Source: Sphingomonadales bacterium 12-68-11 (lineage in GTDB: Bacteria > Pseudomonadota > Alphaproteobacteria > Sphingomonadales > Sphingomonadaceae). Taken from it: a stretch of 64,000 nucleotides of DNA. The first letter of the stretch is position 1, and each line of letters starts with the position of its first letter. Positions 17,407 to 25,936 of the stretch are shown here, piece after piece. The translations under genes were made by a program, and so were the position numbers. The stretch is from contig NCCV01000003.1 of NCBI GenBank assembly GCA_002279825.1, positions 248,001 to 312,000 on the forward strand, written 5' to 3'. Below the pieces are notes generated by a model. That model was not told the DNA's origin and searched no databases. It saw only the letters and a list, made by a program, of their open reading frames with translations.

Positions 17407-17697
17407 ATGAGCGGACCCCTCGCCCGCGAAATCGAAACCCTGCTGCAGCACGCCTTCGTGCCCACGCGGCTCGACGTCATCAACGACAGCGCCCGCCATC
17501 ACGGCCACGCCGGCGACGACGGCAGCGGCGAATCGCACTTCACCGTGGTGATCGAAAGCGTGGCCTTCGCCGGCAAGGGCCGGCTCGAACGGCAACGCCT
17601 GGTCAACCGCGCGCTCGGCGACATTCCGGGCCAGCGGGTGCATGCCCTCGCCGTCCGCGCCTTTGCCCCCGGAGAGCAAGCGGGAGAACCGGCATGA
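17407..17697 (+). CDS. BolA family protein
   Basis: 96 residues; the single BolA/KH-like domain has the family signature SHFTVVIES followed by RLVNRALGD and VHALAVRAFAPGE. BolA proteins partner with monothiol glutaredoxins in Fe-S handling and affect cell shape. The region RHHGHAGDDGSGESHF holds several His that may be metal ligands. The stop overlaps the pirin start (ATGA). Confidence 0.93.
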   Translation: MSGPLAREIETLLQHAFVPTRLDVINDSARHHGHAGDDGSGESHFTVVIESVAFAGKGRLERQRLVNRALGDIPGQRVHALAVRAFAPGEQAGEPA

Positions 17698-18578
17698 GCG
17701 TGATCCAGACCGTCGTCCCCGTCGCGCACGATCTCGGCGGCTTCACCGTGCGGCGCGCGGTGCCGAGCCCCAAGCTGGCGATGGTCGGCCCGTTCGTGTT
17801 CGTCGACCAGTTCGGGCCGGCGCGGCTGGCGGCGGGCGAAGGGATGGACGTGCGCCCGCACCCGCACATCAACCTCGCCACGGTCACCTGGCTGTTCGAA
17901 GGCGCGATCGATCACCGCGACAGCTTGGGCACGTTCTCGACCATTCATCCCGGCACCGTGAACCTGATGACCGCCGGCACCGGTATCGTGCATTCGGAGC
18001 GCAGCCCGGCGGCGGAACGCCACGGCGGCGCGGCGATGTACGGGATGCAGACCTGGCTGGCGCTGCCCGACGGGCGCGAGGAGATCGCTCCCGCGTTCGA
18101 GGCGATAAGCGAACTCCCACTGGTCGAGGACTCGTGCGTCAAGGCCCGCGTGATCATGGGCGAGCTGTGGGGGCGGCGTGCGCCGACCACCTGCCATGCC
18201 GAAACGATCTATGCCGAGATCGACCTCGGCCCGGCCGGTGCGATCCCGATCGACGCGGACGCGGACGAACGCGCGGTCATGCTGGTCGGCGGCGAGGCAA
18301 GCATCGACGGCATGTCGCTCGAACTCTACGCGCTGGTCGTGCTCAAGCCCGGCGCAACGATGACGCTGGCGTCGCAGCGCGGCGGCAAGATCATGCTGCT
18401 CGGCGGCGAGGCGTTCTCCACTCACCGGTTCGTGTGGTGGAACTTCGTCAGCTCGAGCCGCGAGCGGATCAACCAGGCCAAGGAAGACTGGCGCGCGGGG
18501 CGCTTCCCGGTGGTGCCGGGCGACGCGGAGGAGTTCATCCCGCTGCCCGACAAGCCCAAGACGGTGAGTTACCCCTAG
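17694..18578 (+). CDS. Pirin family protein
   Basis: 294 residues, a bicupin. The N-terminal cupin carries the metal-site motif RPHPHINLATVTWLFEG and GIVHSER, with His/His/His/Glu as in quercetinase-type pirins. The C-terminal cupin has QRGGKIMLLGGEAF and VWWNFVSSSRERI. A cytosolic iron-binding oxidoreductase or regulator; natural substrate unknown. Coupled to bolA by a 4-bp overlap and followed 1 bp later by the LtrA-family gene. Confidence 0.92.
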   Translation: MSVIQTVVPVAHDLGGFTVRRAVPSPKLAMVGPFVFVDQFGPARLAAGEGMDVRPHPHINLATVTWLFEGAIDHRDSLGTFSTIHPGTVNLMTAGTGIVHSERSPAAERHGGAAMYGMQTWLALPDGREEIAPAFEAISELPLVEDSCVKARVIMGELWGRRAPTTCHAETIYAEIDLGPAGAIPIDADADERAVMLVGGEASIDGMSLELYALVVLKPGATMTLASQRGGKIMLLGGEAFSTHRFVWWNFVSSSRERINQAKEDWRAGRFPVVPGDAEEFIPLPDKPKTVSYP

Positions 18579-18579
18579 A

Positions 18580-19812
18580 ATGGTCTCGGGGGGGATCTCG
18601 CCATCGGCCGCGCCGCGTTCGCTGCTACGCAACCACCGCGGCGGGCACGCGGCGGTCAGCTATCTCGAGCTGTTCTTCGACCTCGTCTATGTCTTTGCGA
18701 TCACGCAGATTTCGCACCTGATCATTGCACACATGGGCTGGCAGGGGCTGATCGAAGCCGCCGTGATGTTCGCGGCGGTGTGGTGGGCGTGGATCTACAC
18801 CACCTGGGCCGCCAACTGGCTCGATCCCGAACGCGCGCCGGTCAGGATCGTGCTGCTGCTCGTGATGTTCGGCAGCCTCCTTATCGCGGTGGCACTGCCC
18901 GATGCGTTCGATGGCGGCGCGCTCCTGTTCGCCGGTGCCTATGTCGCCATCCAGGTCGGGCGGACACTGTTCCTGGCCTGGGCGCTGAGCCGCGCGGAAG
19001 GCGAGAGCGGCCTCAACATGTTGCGCGCAGCGCTGTGGTTCGTCGCCTCGGGCGCTTTCTGGATCGCTGGCGCGCTGGCCGGGGATCATCAGGCGCGGCT
19101 GATACTTTGGCTGGTCGCGCTGGGCATCGAATACGCCGGCCCGTTCGCGCTGTTCCGGGTGCCGTTCCTGGGCAGTTCCAAAGTGAGCGACTGGACCATC
19201 TCGGGCCCGCACATGGCCGAACGCGCCGCGCTGTTCATCATCGTCGCGCTGGGCGAAGGGATCGTGGTGACGGGGCGGACTTTCGCCGATCACGCCATGA
19301 CCGCGAGCAATGTGACCGCCTTTCTGATCGCCTTTACCGGCTCGGTGCTGATGTGGTGGATCTACTTCGCGCTCGGCGCCAAGCGCGGCGCCGAGCTGAT
19401 CGCGCACCATGCCGAACCCGGCCGGGTCGCGCGCAGCGCCTACACCTACCTGCACATGCCGATCGTGGCCGGAATCATCGCCGGCGCCGTAGCCGACGAA
19501 TTACTGCTGGCGCACCCCGACCACCATGCCGAATGGCCGCTGATCGCGTTCCAGTGCGGCGGCCTGATGATTTTCGTGGGCGCGGTCGGCCTGTTCAAGC
19601 GCGCGACCAGCCCGATGGGGAGGTTTCCGCTGTCGCATCTGGTCGGGCTGGTATTGCTCGCGCTGGCGGGCGGCTGGGCCTGGGCGATCCATGTTCCGGC
19701 ACTGCTGTTCGGGGCGACGACCGTGGCCATCCTGGTGCTGGTGGCGGCGTGGGAATGGATTTCGTTCAACGGCGGCTGGCGCGAGCGGTTCGCCCCACGC
19801 CAGCCCGCCTGA
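18580..19812 (+). CDS. LtrA family (low temperature requirement A) membrane protein
   Basis: 410 residues, largely hydrophobic with about 10-12 membrane segments. The family signature near the N-terminus is SYLELFFDLVYVFAITQISH, followed by WWAWIYTTWAANWLDPE. An inner LGEGIVVTGRTF matches the internal repeat of the family. Function unproven; named for a Listeria gene linked to cold growth. Third gene of a bolA-pirin-ltrA operon. A terminator for the opposite gene follows its stop. Confidence 0.88.
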   Translation: MVSGGISPSAAPRSLLRNHRGGHAAVSYLELFFDLVYVFAITQISHLIIAHMGWQGLIEAAVMFAAVWWAWIYTTWAANWLDPERAPVRIVLLLVMFGSLLIAVALPDAFDGGALLFAGAYVAIQVGRTLFLAWALSRAEGESGLNMLRAALWFVASGAFWIAGALAGDHQARLILWLVALGIEYAGPFALFRVPFLGSSKVSDWTISGPHMAERAALFIIVALGEGIVVTGRTFADHAMTASNVTAFLIAFTGSVLMWWIYFALGAKRGAELIAHHAEPGRVARSAYTYLHMPIVAGIIAGAVADELLLAHPDHHAEWPLIAFQCGGLMIFVGAVGLFKRATSPMGRFPLSHLVGLVLLALAGGWAWAIHVPALLFGATTVAILVLVAAWEWISFNGGWRERFAPRQPA

Positions 19813-19816
19813 CACC

Positions 19817-19851
19817 AAAAAAGGGGCGGGACCGCCGAAGCGATCCCGCCC
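19817..19851 (-). terminator. Rho-independent terminator of the UrcA-family gene
   Basis: Reading the minus strand, an 8-bp GC stem (19844-19851 with 19824-19831) and a 12-base loop are followed by a T6 run (19817-19822). It lies between the convergent LtrA-family and UrcA-family genes; the T-run shows it serves the minus-strand gene. Confidence 0.85.
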
Positions 19852-19875
19852 ATCCTGGGTGCCTGAGAGTGAAGC

Positions 19876-20175
19876 TTAGTTCGCGGCGGCGATGTTCACG
19901 CCGGCGCGGCTGAGCTGATCGACCGCGTTGGAGACCGCGGCGGTCTTGCAGCCTTCGAACACCGCCATCGCCTTGACGCTGCGCATGTCGGGGCGCTGGC
20001 AGGCGGCTTCGGCGCCGAGCTCGACCCGCTTGGCCAGCACGTCCGTGCCGGTGGCGGTCGAGAGGTCGAGATCGCTGTAGGAGATGGTCACGGTTTCGGC
20101 CTGGGCCGCGGCGGGCACGATGCCGAACAGCGAGATGGTGGCGGCGACGGCGGCGGTGAGAGCGAGCTTGTTCAT
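19876..20175 (-). CDS. UrcA family secreted protein
   Basis: 99 residues. A signal peptide (MNKLALTAAVAATISLFGIV, cleavage near AAAQA) precedes a ~75-residue domain with the motif VTISYSDLDLST and two Cys (AACQRPDM and FEGCKTAAV), probably a disulfide in the periplasm. UrcA proteins are frequent in sphingomonads; function unknown. Start chosen at the ATG with the signal peptide. Followed by its own terminator; single gene. Confidence 0.85.
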   Translation of the reverse strand: MNKLALTAAVAATISLFGIVPAAAQAETVTISYSDLDLSTATGTDVLAKRVELGAEAACQRPDMRSVKAMAVFEGCKTAAVSNAVDQLSRAGVNIAAAN

Positions 20176-20357
20176 GGGTCGGTCCTTTCGAATGTGATCG
20201 CCGGGGTGGGTGGCGTGATCATCCAGATAGGGACCGTTCGTCGCAGCGGTTTGTCGCGGTGGGCGCAAATTGCACCCAATTGTATGGCCGCTGATACGCA
20301 GGTGAACCTCAGATTGCTGCAACGCGGTTTCGCGGTGCACAATGATACACTTTGCGA

Positions 20358-21410
20358 TCAGTCGTCCGCGCCCCGCCATTCGACCCAGGCCCCGTGGGGA
20401 TGCGCGGTGGCCAGCAGCACCGGCTCCGCGCCGCCCGGCCAATGGCGCACGGTTAGCTCGTGGCGAAAGGTCGCGCGGTTAGTTTCGAGGCTGATCCACG
20501 CCAGCGGCCGCTCGGGTGCGGCCTCGGCGCCAGCCTCGGCCATCGCCGCCTCGATCGCCGCACGCGTGGGCTCCGGCAGGTATTGCCACATCACCGTATG
20601 GAACAGCACGCGGGCGACGGCGGGCTCTTGCCGCTGCGCGAGGCGCTCGCGCACGAACACGGCCGCGTCCATCTGCACCAGATCGGGCGGCACCTGCCGG
20701 GCAAGCGCAATGGCGGTATCGAGCCGCGCCATCCGTTCGCCCGCATCGGCCCAGACATAGGCCTTGAGCCGCAGCGCCTCGGCCGGATCGGTCAGATCGA
20801 CCGGCGCGACGTCGCAGCCGCGCACCGCGACGATTTCGACCGGCGCCTGCGGCGGCGGCGGGCCGCCCCATTCGGGCACGATCCGCATCGGCGAGGCAGC
20901 GGGCCCCGCGCGCGTGCCTCCGAGATCGTAAAAGTAGCGCTCCATCATCGTGTTGACGCCCGCGCTCGCGCCGATCTCGATCAATTCGAACTTGGAGCCC
21001 GCCCGCCCCGACAGCCACAACAGCGCCGCCATCACGCTGGCCGAACGGCCCGCCTCGTTGGTCTGCGGCGGTCCGTCGAGCCATAGCGAGAGGATGTCGT
21101 CGTACTCGGTCGCCAGCTCCGCCACGATCGCGTCGATCGCCGCCTGCTCGGTCAGCGAGCCGTCATAGACCGGCGCAAGACGCGAGTCCGTGCCCGAAAG
21201 ATGCAGCCAGTGCAGCCCGCCCGCGATCCGCAGCGGCATGGCATCGGCGAGCGACAGACCCGGCCAGTCCGCCATCCGCCGACCTGTCTCCGTCGCAGTG
21301 TCCAGGATCGCCAGTTCGGCGCGGATCACGCGGGCGGTGCGCGGCGCGCCGGCTTCTTCCGAATGGCGCGCCTGCCAGGCGATCGCCTCGCGCACGTCGG
21401 TGATCGCCAT
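20358..21410 (-). CDS. DUF2332 domain-containing protein
   Basis: 350 residues. DUF2332 proteins are recognised here by the motif EIGASAGVNTMMERYFYDLGG, the early WQARHSEEAGAPRTARVIRA, and LFHTVMWQYLPEPTRAAI. Function unknown; the family is structurally methyltransferase-like (recollection). Start chosen at ATG 21410 (MAITDV); an in-frame ATG at 21440 exists but crowds the divergent hisG start at 21485. The 182-bp gap on its 3' side, towards the UrcA gene, shows no clear terminator. Confidence 0.82.
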   Translation of the reverse strand: MAITDVREAIAWQARHSEEAGAPRTARVIRAELAILDTATETGRRMADWPGLSLADAMPLRIAGGLHWLHLSGTDSRLAPVYDGSLTEQAAIDAIVAELATEYDDILSLWLDGPPQTNEAGRSASVMAALLWLSGRAGSKFELIEIGASAGVNTMMERYFYDLGGTRAGPAASPMRIVPEWGGPPPPQAPVEIVAVRGCDVAPVDLTDPAEALRLKAYVWADAGERMARLDTAIALARQVPPDLVQMDAAVFVRERLAQRQEPAVARVLFHTVMWQYLPEPTRAAIEAAMAEAGAEAAPERPLAWISLETNRATFRHELTVRHWPGGAEPVLLATAHPHGAWVEWRGADD

Positions 21411-21484
21411 GACTCCGGTATCCGCCCTAGTGCCAGCCATGCCCGTTGCCCTTTGCGCCCCCGGACCGTAAGGCCCCCCGCGCC

Positions 21485-22147
21485 ATGTCCGCCGCATCCC
21501 CGCTGATCTTCGCGGTCCCCAAGGGCCGCATCCTCGACGAGGCGCTGCCGGTGATGGCGCGCGCCGGCGTGGTGCCCGAAGCCGCCTTCCACGACAAGAA
21601 CGACCGCGCGCTGAGCTTCGCGAGCGAGGACCGCGCCACGCAGATCATCCGCGTGCGCGCGTTCGACGTGGCGACGTTCGTGGCATTCGGCGCAGCGCAG
21701 GCCGGCATCGTCGGCTCCGACGTGATCGAGGAGTTCGACTATTCGGAGCTTTACGCGCCGGTAGATCTGGGGATCGGCCAGTGCCGGTTGTCGGTCGCGC
21801 AGCCGAAGGATTCCGCGGAGTATCTCCCCGGCAATGCCAGCCACCTGCGCGTCGCTACCAAGTACCCGAGCCTCGCCAAGCGCTGGTTCGCCCGCCAGGG
21901 CATCCAGGCCGAGTGCGTCAAGCTCAACGGCGCGATGGAGCTGGCTCCTGCGCTCGGCCTCAGCATGCGGATCGTCGATCTCGTCTCGACCGGGCGCACG
22001 CTCAAGGACAACGGCCTGGTCGAGACCGACACCATCATGCAGGTTACGTCGCGGCTGATCGTCAACCGCGCCGCGCTCAAGACCGATCCGCGGGTCGCCG
22101 CGCTGGTCGAGCGGTTCCGGACCGAAGCCGTAGTGCTCGCCGCCTGA
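21485..22147 (+). CDS. hisG: ATP phosphoribosyltransferase, short form
   Basis: First enzyme of histidine biosynthesis: ATP + PRPP to phosphoribosyl-ATP. 220 residues, the short form lacking the regulatory C-terminal domain, so a HisZ subunit is expected but not present in the window. Motifs: [44 protein letters not shown] (PRPP-binding). Start is the ATG 39 bp inside the open frame, because the upstream stretch encodes no conserved sequence. Its TGA shares a base with the hisD ATG (TGATG). Confidence 0.97.
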   Translation: MSAASPLIFAVPKGRILDEALPVMARAGVVPEAAFHDKNDRALSFASEDRATQIIRVRAFDVATFVAFGAAQAGIVGSDVIEEFDYSELYAPVDLGIGQCRLSVAQPKDSAEYLPGNASHLRVATKYPSLAKRWFARQGIQAECVKLNGAMELAPALGLSMRIVDLVSTGRTLKDNGLVETDTIMQVTSRLIVNRAALKTDPRVAALVERFRTEAVVLAA

Positions 22148-23436
22148 TGCAGTGGCTTGAAACCTCGCAGCCCGATTTCGCGCGCAAGTTCGCTCGCTTG
22201 GTCGAGGAGCGGCGCGAAAGCGACCCCGACCTCGAACGCGTGGTCGGCGACATCCTCGCCGAAGTGCGCACACGCGGCGACGCGGCGCTCGCCGAATACA
22301 CCCAGCGCTTCGACAAGCACACCCTGACCGAGGATGATGACTGGCGGATCGGGCCGCAGGCGTGCCGCGCCGCGTTCGACGCGCTCGAGCCCGAACTGCG
22401 CGCCGCGCTCGAACTCGCCGCGGCGCGGATCCGCGCCTATCACGAGGGCCAGCTTCCGGCCGACCGCGACTTCGTCGACGAGACCGGCGTGCGGCTCGGG
22501 GCGAAGTGGCACCCGGTCGATGCCGCCGGGCTCTACGTACCGGGCGGACGCGCCGCCTATCCCTCCTCGCTGTTGATGAACGCGATCCCCGCCAAAGTCG
22601 CGGGCGTCGCGCGGCTGGTGGTCACGACCCCTACTCCCAAGGGCGAGGTCAATCCGCTGGTGCTGGCTGCCGCGCACCTCGCCGGAGTGGACGAAATCTG
22701 GCGGGTGGGCGGCGCGCAGGCGATCGCCGCGCTCGCTTACGGCACCGAGCGGATCGCCGCGGTCGACGTCGTCACCGGCCCCGGCAACGCCTGGGTCGCC
22801 GAAGCCAAGCGCAAGCTCTACGGCGTGGTCGGGATAGACATGGTCGCCGGGCCGAGCGAGATTCTGCTGATCGCCGACAGCCTGAACGATCCCGACTGGA
22901 TCGCCGCCGACTTGCTCAGCCAGGCCGAGCACGATCCTGATGCGCAATCGATTCTGATCACCGATGATGCCGCCTTCGCGCACCAGGTCGCCGACCGGAT
23001 CGACGTGCAGTGCGCGACTCTCTCGACCGAGGCGGCCGCGCGCAAGTCGTGGGACGATCACGGCACCATTATCATTGTCGGCGACTTGTCCGAGGCCCCT
23101 GCCCTCGCCAACCATCTCGCGGCCGAGCACGTCGAGATCGCGCTCGACGATCCCGAGCCCCTGTTCGCGCAGCTCCGCCACGCGGGCAGCGTATTCCTGG
23201 GCCGCCACGCGCCCGAGGCGGTCGGCGACTATGTGGCCGGCCCCAACCACGTGCTGCCGACCGGGCGCCGCGCGCGTTTCGCCAGCGGACTGTCGGTGCT
23301 CGATTTCATGAAGCGCACCAGCTTCATCGGGCTCGATCCCGCTGCGCTTGCCAGGATCGGTCCCGCCGCGATTGCCCTCGCCCACGCCGAGGGGCTGCCG
23401 GCGCACGCGCTGTCCGTGGAGCTGCGCCTGAAATGA
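22147..23436 (+). CDS. hisD: Histidinol dehydrogenase
   Basis: Last two steps of histidine biosynthesis: histidinol to histidine, NAD- and Zn-dependent. 429 residues with the conserved VAGPSEILLIADS, VTGPGNAWVAEAKRKLYG, LLSQAEHDPDAQSILIT (zinc/catalytic region) and GPNHVLPTGRRARF. Length and motifs are normal. Translationally coupled with hisG and nusB, giving a hisG-hisD-nusB operon as in other sphingomonads. Confidence 0.98.
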   Translation: MQWLETSQPDFARKFARLVEERRESDPDLERVVGDILAEVRTRGDAALAEYTQRFDKHTLTEDDDWRIGPQACRAAFDALEPELRAALELAAARIRAYHEGQLPADRDFVDETGVRLGAKWHPVDAAGLYVPGGRAAYPSSLLMNAIPAKVAGVARLVVTTPTPKGEVNPLVLAAAHLAGVDEIWRVGGAQAIAALAYGTERIAAVDVVTGPGNAWVAEAKRKLYGVVGIDMVAGPSEILLIADSLNDPDWIAADLLSQAEHDPDAQSILITDDAAFAHQVADRIDVQCATLSTEAAARKSWDDHGTIIIVGDLSEAPALANHLAAEHVEIALDDPEPLFAQLRHAGSVFLGRHAPEAVGDYVAGPNHVLPTGRRARFASGLSVLDFMKRTSFIGLDPAALARIGPAAIALAHAEGLPAHALSVELRLK

Positions 23437-23894
23437 GTACCCCCGCCCCCAAATCGAACCGTTCGCAGGCCCGCTCGGCCGCGCGGCTGGCCGCCGTGCA
23501 GGCGCTCTATCAGCACCACATGGAAGCGACCGCGCTCGCGCGGCTGCTCGACGAGTTCCACCAGCACCGGCTTGGGGCGGAGATCGAGGACGATCAATAT
23601 GCCGAGGCCGAAGTCGCGTTCTTCGATGACCTGGTGCGCGGTGCGATCGCCCGGCAGGACGAGATCGACGCGCTGCTGACTGCTCGGCTGGCCGAGGGCT
23701 GGAGCCTCGCCCGGCTCGATCGCACGATGCTGCAGATCCTGCGCGCCGGCGCCTATGAGTTGCTCGCCCGCCCCGACGTGCCCGTCGGCACCGCGATCAG
23801 CGAGTACGTCGATGTCGCGCACGCCTTCTTCGAGGCGCGCGAGGCCAAGTTCGTCAACGGCGTGCTCGACGGCGTGGCCAAGGCGGTGCGTTAG
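23433..23894 (+). CDS. nusB: Transcription antitermination factor NusB
   Basis: 153 residues, all-helical NusB. Conserved features: SARLAAVQALYQHHME at the N-terminus (RNA-binding Arg-rich start NRSQARSAAR), RLDRTMLQILRAGAYELL and the C-terminal AISEYVDVAHAFFEA followed by FVNGVLDGVAK. Binds boxA RNA with S10 (NusE) in rRNA antitermination. ATGA overlap with the hisD stop. Confidence 0.97.
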   Translation: MSTPAPKSNRSQARSAARLAAVQALYQHHMEATALARLLDEFHQHRLGAEIEDDQYAEAEVAFFDDLVRGAIARQDEIDALLTARLAEGWSLARLDRTMLQILRAGAYELLARPDVPVGTAISEYVDVAHAFFEAREAKFVNGVLDGVAKAVR

Positions 23895-23904
23895 GCCAGC
23901 ACCT

Positions 23905-23941
23905 CGTCATTGAGAGGAGCGTAGCGACGAAGCAATCCCGG
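23905..23941. repeat. Interspersed palindrome-like element after nusB
   Basis: CGTCATTGAGAGGAGCGTAG followed by CGACGAAGCAATCCCGG. It matches the widespread CGTCATTGCGAGGAGCG...AGCAATCC repeat class of proteobacteria (recollection). It lies between nusB and the oppositely oriented nuclease gene, at the point where the usual nusB-thiL linkage is broken. Confidence 0.6.
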
Positions 23942-23982
23942 AGCGAGCAAATCAGCGCGGGACTAAATACGAAACACACTTA

Positions 23983-24807
23983 TCAAGGCTGCGCGGCAAA
24001 CACCCAGTCGAGATAGGCCGCTACACGGATGCCCGCTTGCTGCAGGCGCAGTTCCATCGTCGGGGTCCAGTCGTAGTTGTACTGGAACGACAGCTTGACC
24101 GGGGATTCGAGCGTGCCGAGGCCGAGTTCGGGGCCGGTCGCCGGATAGATCCGGTCGCGCAGCGCGATGCTTTCGTCGATCCAGGTGCTGGGCTGCGGGT
24201 CCCACCACTCGAGCACGCTCTGCGGCGTAGTGCGCGCCGCGAGCCGCGCGGAGTACTCCGTGGCGCTTAGCTGCTGGCGCAGGATCATGCCTTCGTCCCA
24301 CACCCAGTGCAGGTTCTGCGGCGCATCGAACCAGGTCACGCGGACATCGTTGCCGCCACGATCCCCTTCTTTGCCGGCGTGCAGCGGATTGTGGAGATCG
24401 GACACCACATGAACGACGAAGCGTAGCGCCAGCGCCTTGTCGGCCTGGCTGGCCGCCGGATCGCGCAGCACCGCCACGAAGCGGTCCAGCGCGGTCACCG
24501 CGTCGCCTTCGGGCGGGTGGACGAGGTCGGCTGCACCGCGCCCGACCGGCAGCGTGACGTAGTGGAACGGGCCGGCGGTGCGCTGCCAGAACTCGGCGGG
24601 GTTGGAGCGTTGCTCGTCAGGCGCGGTCGAGGCCTCTGCGAGGTCCTCATGGTCCAGGATCTGCTCGATGTGCGCGCGGGTCCGTCCGCTGACGTTATCC
24701 TGTGCGATTTGGGCGGTGACGCGGTGGCCGATTGGGCCCCAGGCGGCGGCGGGCCCGGCGGCGACGGCAGTGGCCAGCGCGGCAAGAGCGGTTATGGAGC
24801 GGATCAT
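23983..24807 (-). CDS. Secreted S1/P1-type nuclease
   Basis: 274 residues. The signal peptide (MIRSITALAALATAVAAG) ends in AAA just before WGPIGHR, so Trp becomes the N-terminus and can ligate zinc as in P1 nuclease. Further zinc-site motifs are HVVSDLHNPLHAG and NLHWVWDEGM; FHYVTLP corresponds to another His site. All three zinc clusters appear intact, so a trinuclear Zn single-strand nuclease/3'-nucleotidase in the periplasm is likely. It sits inverted between nusB and thiL, which in most alphaproteobacteria are adjacent. Start chosen as the ATG giving the signal peptide. Confidence 0.9.
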   Translation of the reverse strand: MIRSITALAALATAVAAGPAAAWGPIGHRVTAQIAQDNVSGRTRAHIEQILDHEDLAEASTAPDEQRSNPAEFWQRTAGPFHYVTLPVGRGAADLVHPPEGDAVTALDRFVAVLRDPAASQADKALALRFVVHVVSDLHNPLHAGKEGDRGGNDVRVTWFDAPQNLHWVWDEGMILRQQLSATEYSARLAARTTPQSVLEWWDPQPSTWIDESIALRDRIYPATGPELGLGTLESPVKLSFQYNYDWTPTMELRLQQAGIRVAAYLDWVFAAQP

Positions 24808-24861
24808 GGGCGAATCCTCAAGAACGGCAGCTTCAAACTCGGCATCTGGCATGACCGGGGC

Positions 24862-25743
24862 ATGACACGCGAGGCCCATTTCATCGACAGCCTGCGCGCG
24901 CTGGCAAGCGATCCCGCCGCGCGCGGGTTGCGCGACGATGCGGCGGTGCTGGAGCTGGGCGGCGAAGCGCTCGTGCTGACTCACGACATGCTGGTTGAAG
25001 GCGTGCATTTCCTGCCCGAAGCGGACCCGGCGGACGTGGCCTGGAAGCTGGTCGCCACCAACTTGTCCGATCTCGCCGCCAAGGGTGCCGAACCGCTCGG
25101 CGTGCTGCTCGGCTTCATGCTGGGCGATGACGACGCGCGCTTCGTCGAGGGCCTGGGCGACGCGCTGGCGCACTACCGCGTGCCGCTGCTCGGCGGCGAT
25201 ACGGTGTCGGGCGGTCCACCGCGCAGCTTCGGCTTGACCGCAGTCGGCCGCGGCACGCACCGCCCGGTCCCCTCGCGTGCCGGCGCGCAGGCCGGCGACG
25301 GGCTATGGCTGTGCGGCACGGTCGGCGCGCCGATGATGGGGTTCGAGGCGCTGCGCGATGGCACCGGGGCAGACAGCACAGCCTATCGCCGCCCGATCGC
25401 TTTGCTGTCCGAGGGCCGCGCTCTCGCCCCGCGCGTCACCGCGATGATGGATGTGTCCGACGGCCTGTTGCTCGATGCGTGGCGGCTTGCCGAGGCGAGC
25501 GAGGTCTCGCTGGCGATCGACAGCGCCGCCGTGCCGCTGGCCGCGCCCGAAGCGCGCCGGTTCGATGCGCTGCGCTGGGGTGACGACTACGCGCTGTTGT
25601 TCACGCTACCCGCCGGACTGGCACCGCCGGTGCCGGCCAGCCGCATCGGCAAGGCCGAACCGCTGGGCTTCGCACCGCTGTTTCTCGATGGCGAGCCGGT
25701 GGTGAATGCCGAGGGCCTCGGCTGGCAGCACGAAGCGGACTAG
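24862..25743 (+). CDS. thiL: Thiamine-monophosphate kinase
   Basis: Phosphorylates thiamine monophosphate to the pyrophosphate cofactor. 293 residues with LRDDAAVLELG, LLGGDTVSGGP, TAMMDVSDGLLLDAW and WGDDYALLFTL, the last being GDDY where GEDY is usual. Start chosen at ATG 24862; the upstream ORF extension is non-homologous. It overlaps the opposite-strand small membrane gene at the stop (25740-25743). Confidence 0.96.
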   Translation: MTREAHFIDSLRALASDPAARGLRDDAAVLELGGEALVLTHDMLVEGVHFLPEADPADVAWKLVATNLSDLAAKGAEPLGVLLGFMLGDDDARFVEGLGDALAHYRVPLLGGDTVSGGPPRSFGLTAVGRGTHRPVPSRAGAQAGDGLWLCGTVGAPMMGFEALRDGTGADSTAYRRPIALLSEGRALAPRVTAMMDVSDGLLLDAWRLAEASEVSLAIDSAAVPLAAPEARRFDALRWGDDYALLFTLPAGLAPPVPASRIGKAEPLGFAPLFLDGEPVVNAEGLGWQHEAD

Positions 25744-25934
25744 ACCCAGCGCCCCCGCAGAACCGCGTAGAGCCCCCACGGCGCGCCGATCAGCAGCCCG
25801 AAGGCGATCCGGCTGAGCCCGAACGGCGCGGCCAGGTCCCAGTACGCCATCGTCTGCGCGACCAGCGGCGCGATGAACCCGATCCCGAACAGGAACGGCA
25901 TCCATTTGAACAGCTGCTGGACCGCGGCCTGCAT
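25740..25934 (-). CDS. Small membrane protein downstream of the desaturase
   Basis: 64 residues with two hydrophobic segments, residues ~13-30 (FLFGIGFIAPLVAQTM) and ~40-59 (SRIAFGLLIGAPWGLYAVL). Starts 2 bp after the desaturase stop, which supports it as a coupled partner. No family recognised. It could stabilise the desaturase or supply a membrane interaction; that is inference. Confidence 0.65.
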   Translation of the reverse strand: MQAAVQQLFKWMPFLFGIGFIAPLVAQTMAYWDLAAPFGLSRIAFGLLIGAPWGLYAVLRGRWV

Positions 25935-25936
25935 CG

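Noticed and set aside
21751..23406. Minus-strand 551-residue ORF across hisG/hisD
   Set aside because: It is the antisense of hisD; it lacks known motifs and has the shadow composition typical of GC-rich genomes.
24517..24861. Longer start of thiL and upstream plus-strand coding
   Set aside because: The extension overlaps the nuclease gene on the other strand and encodes no conserved residues; ATG 24862 gives the family N-terminus.
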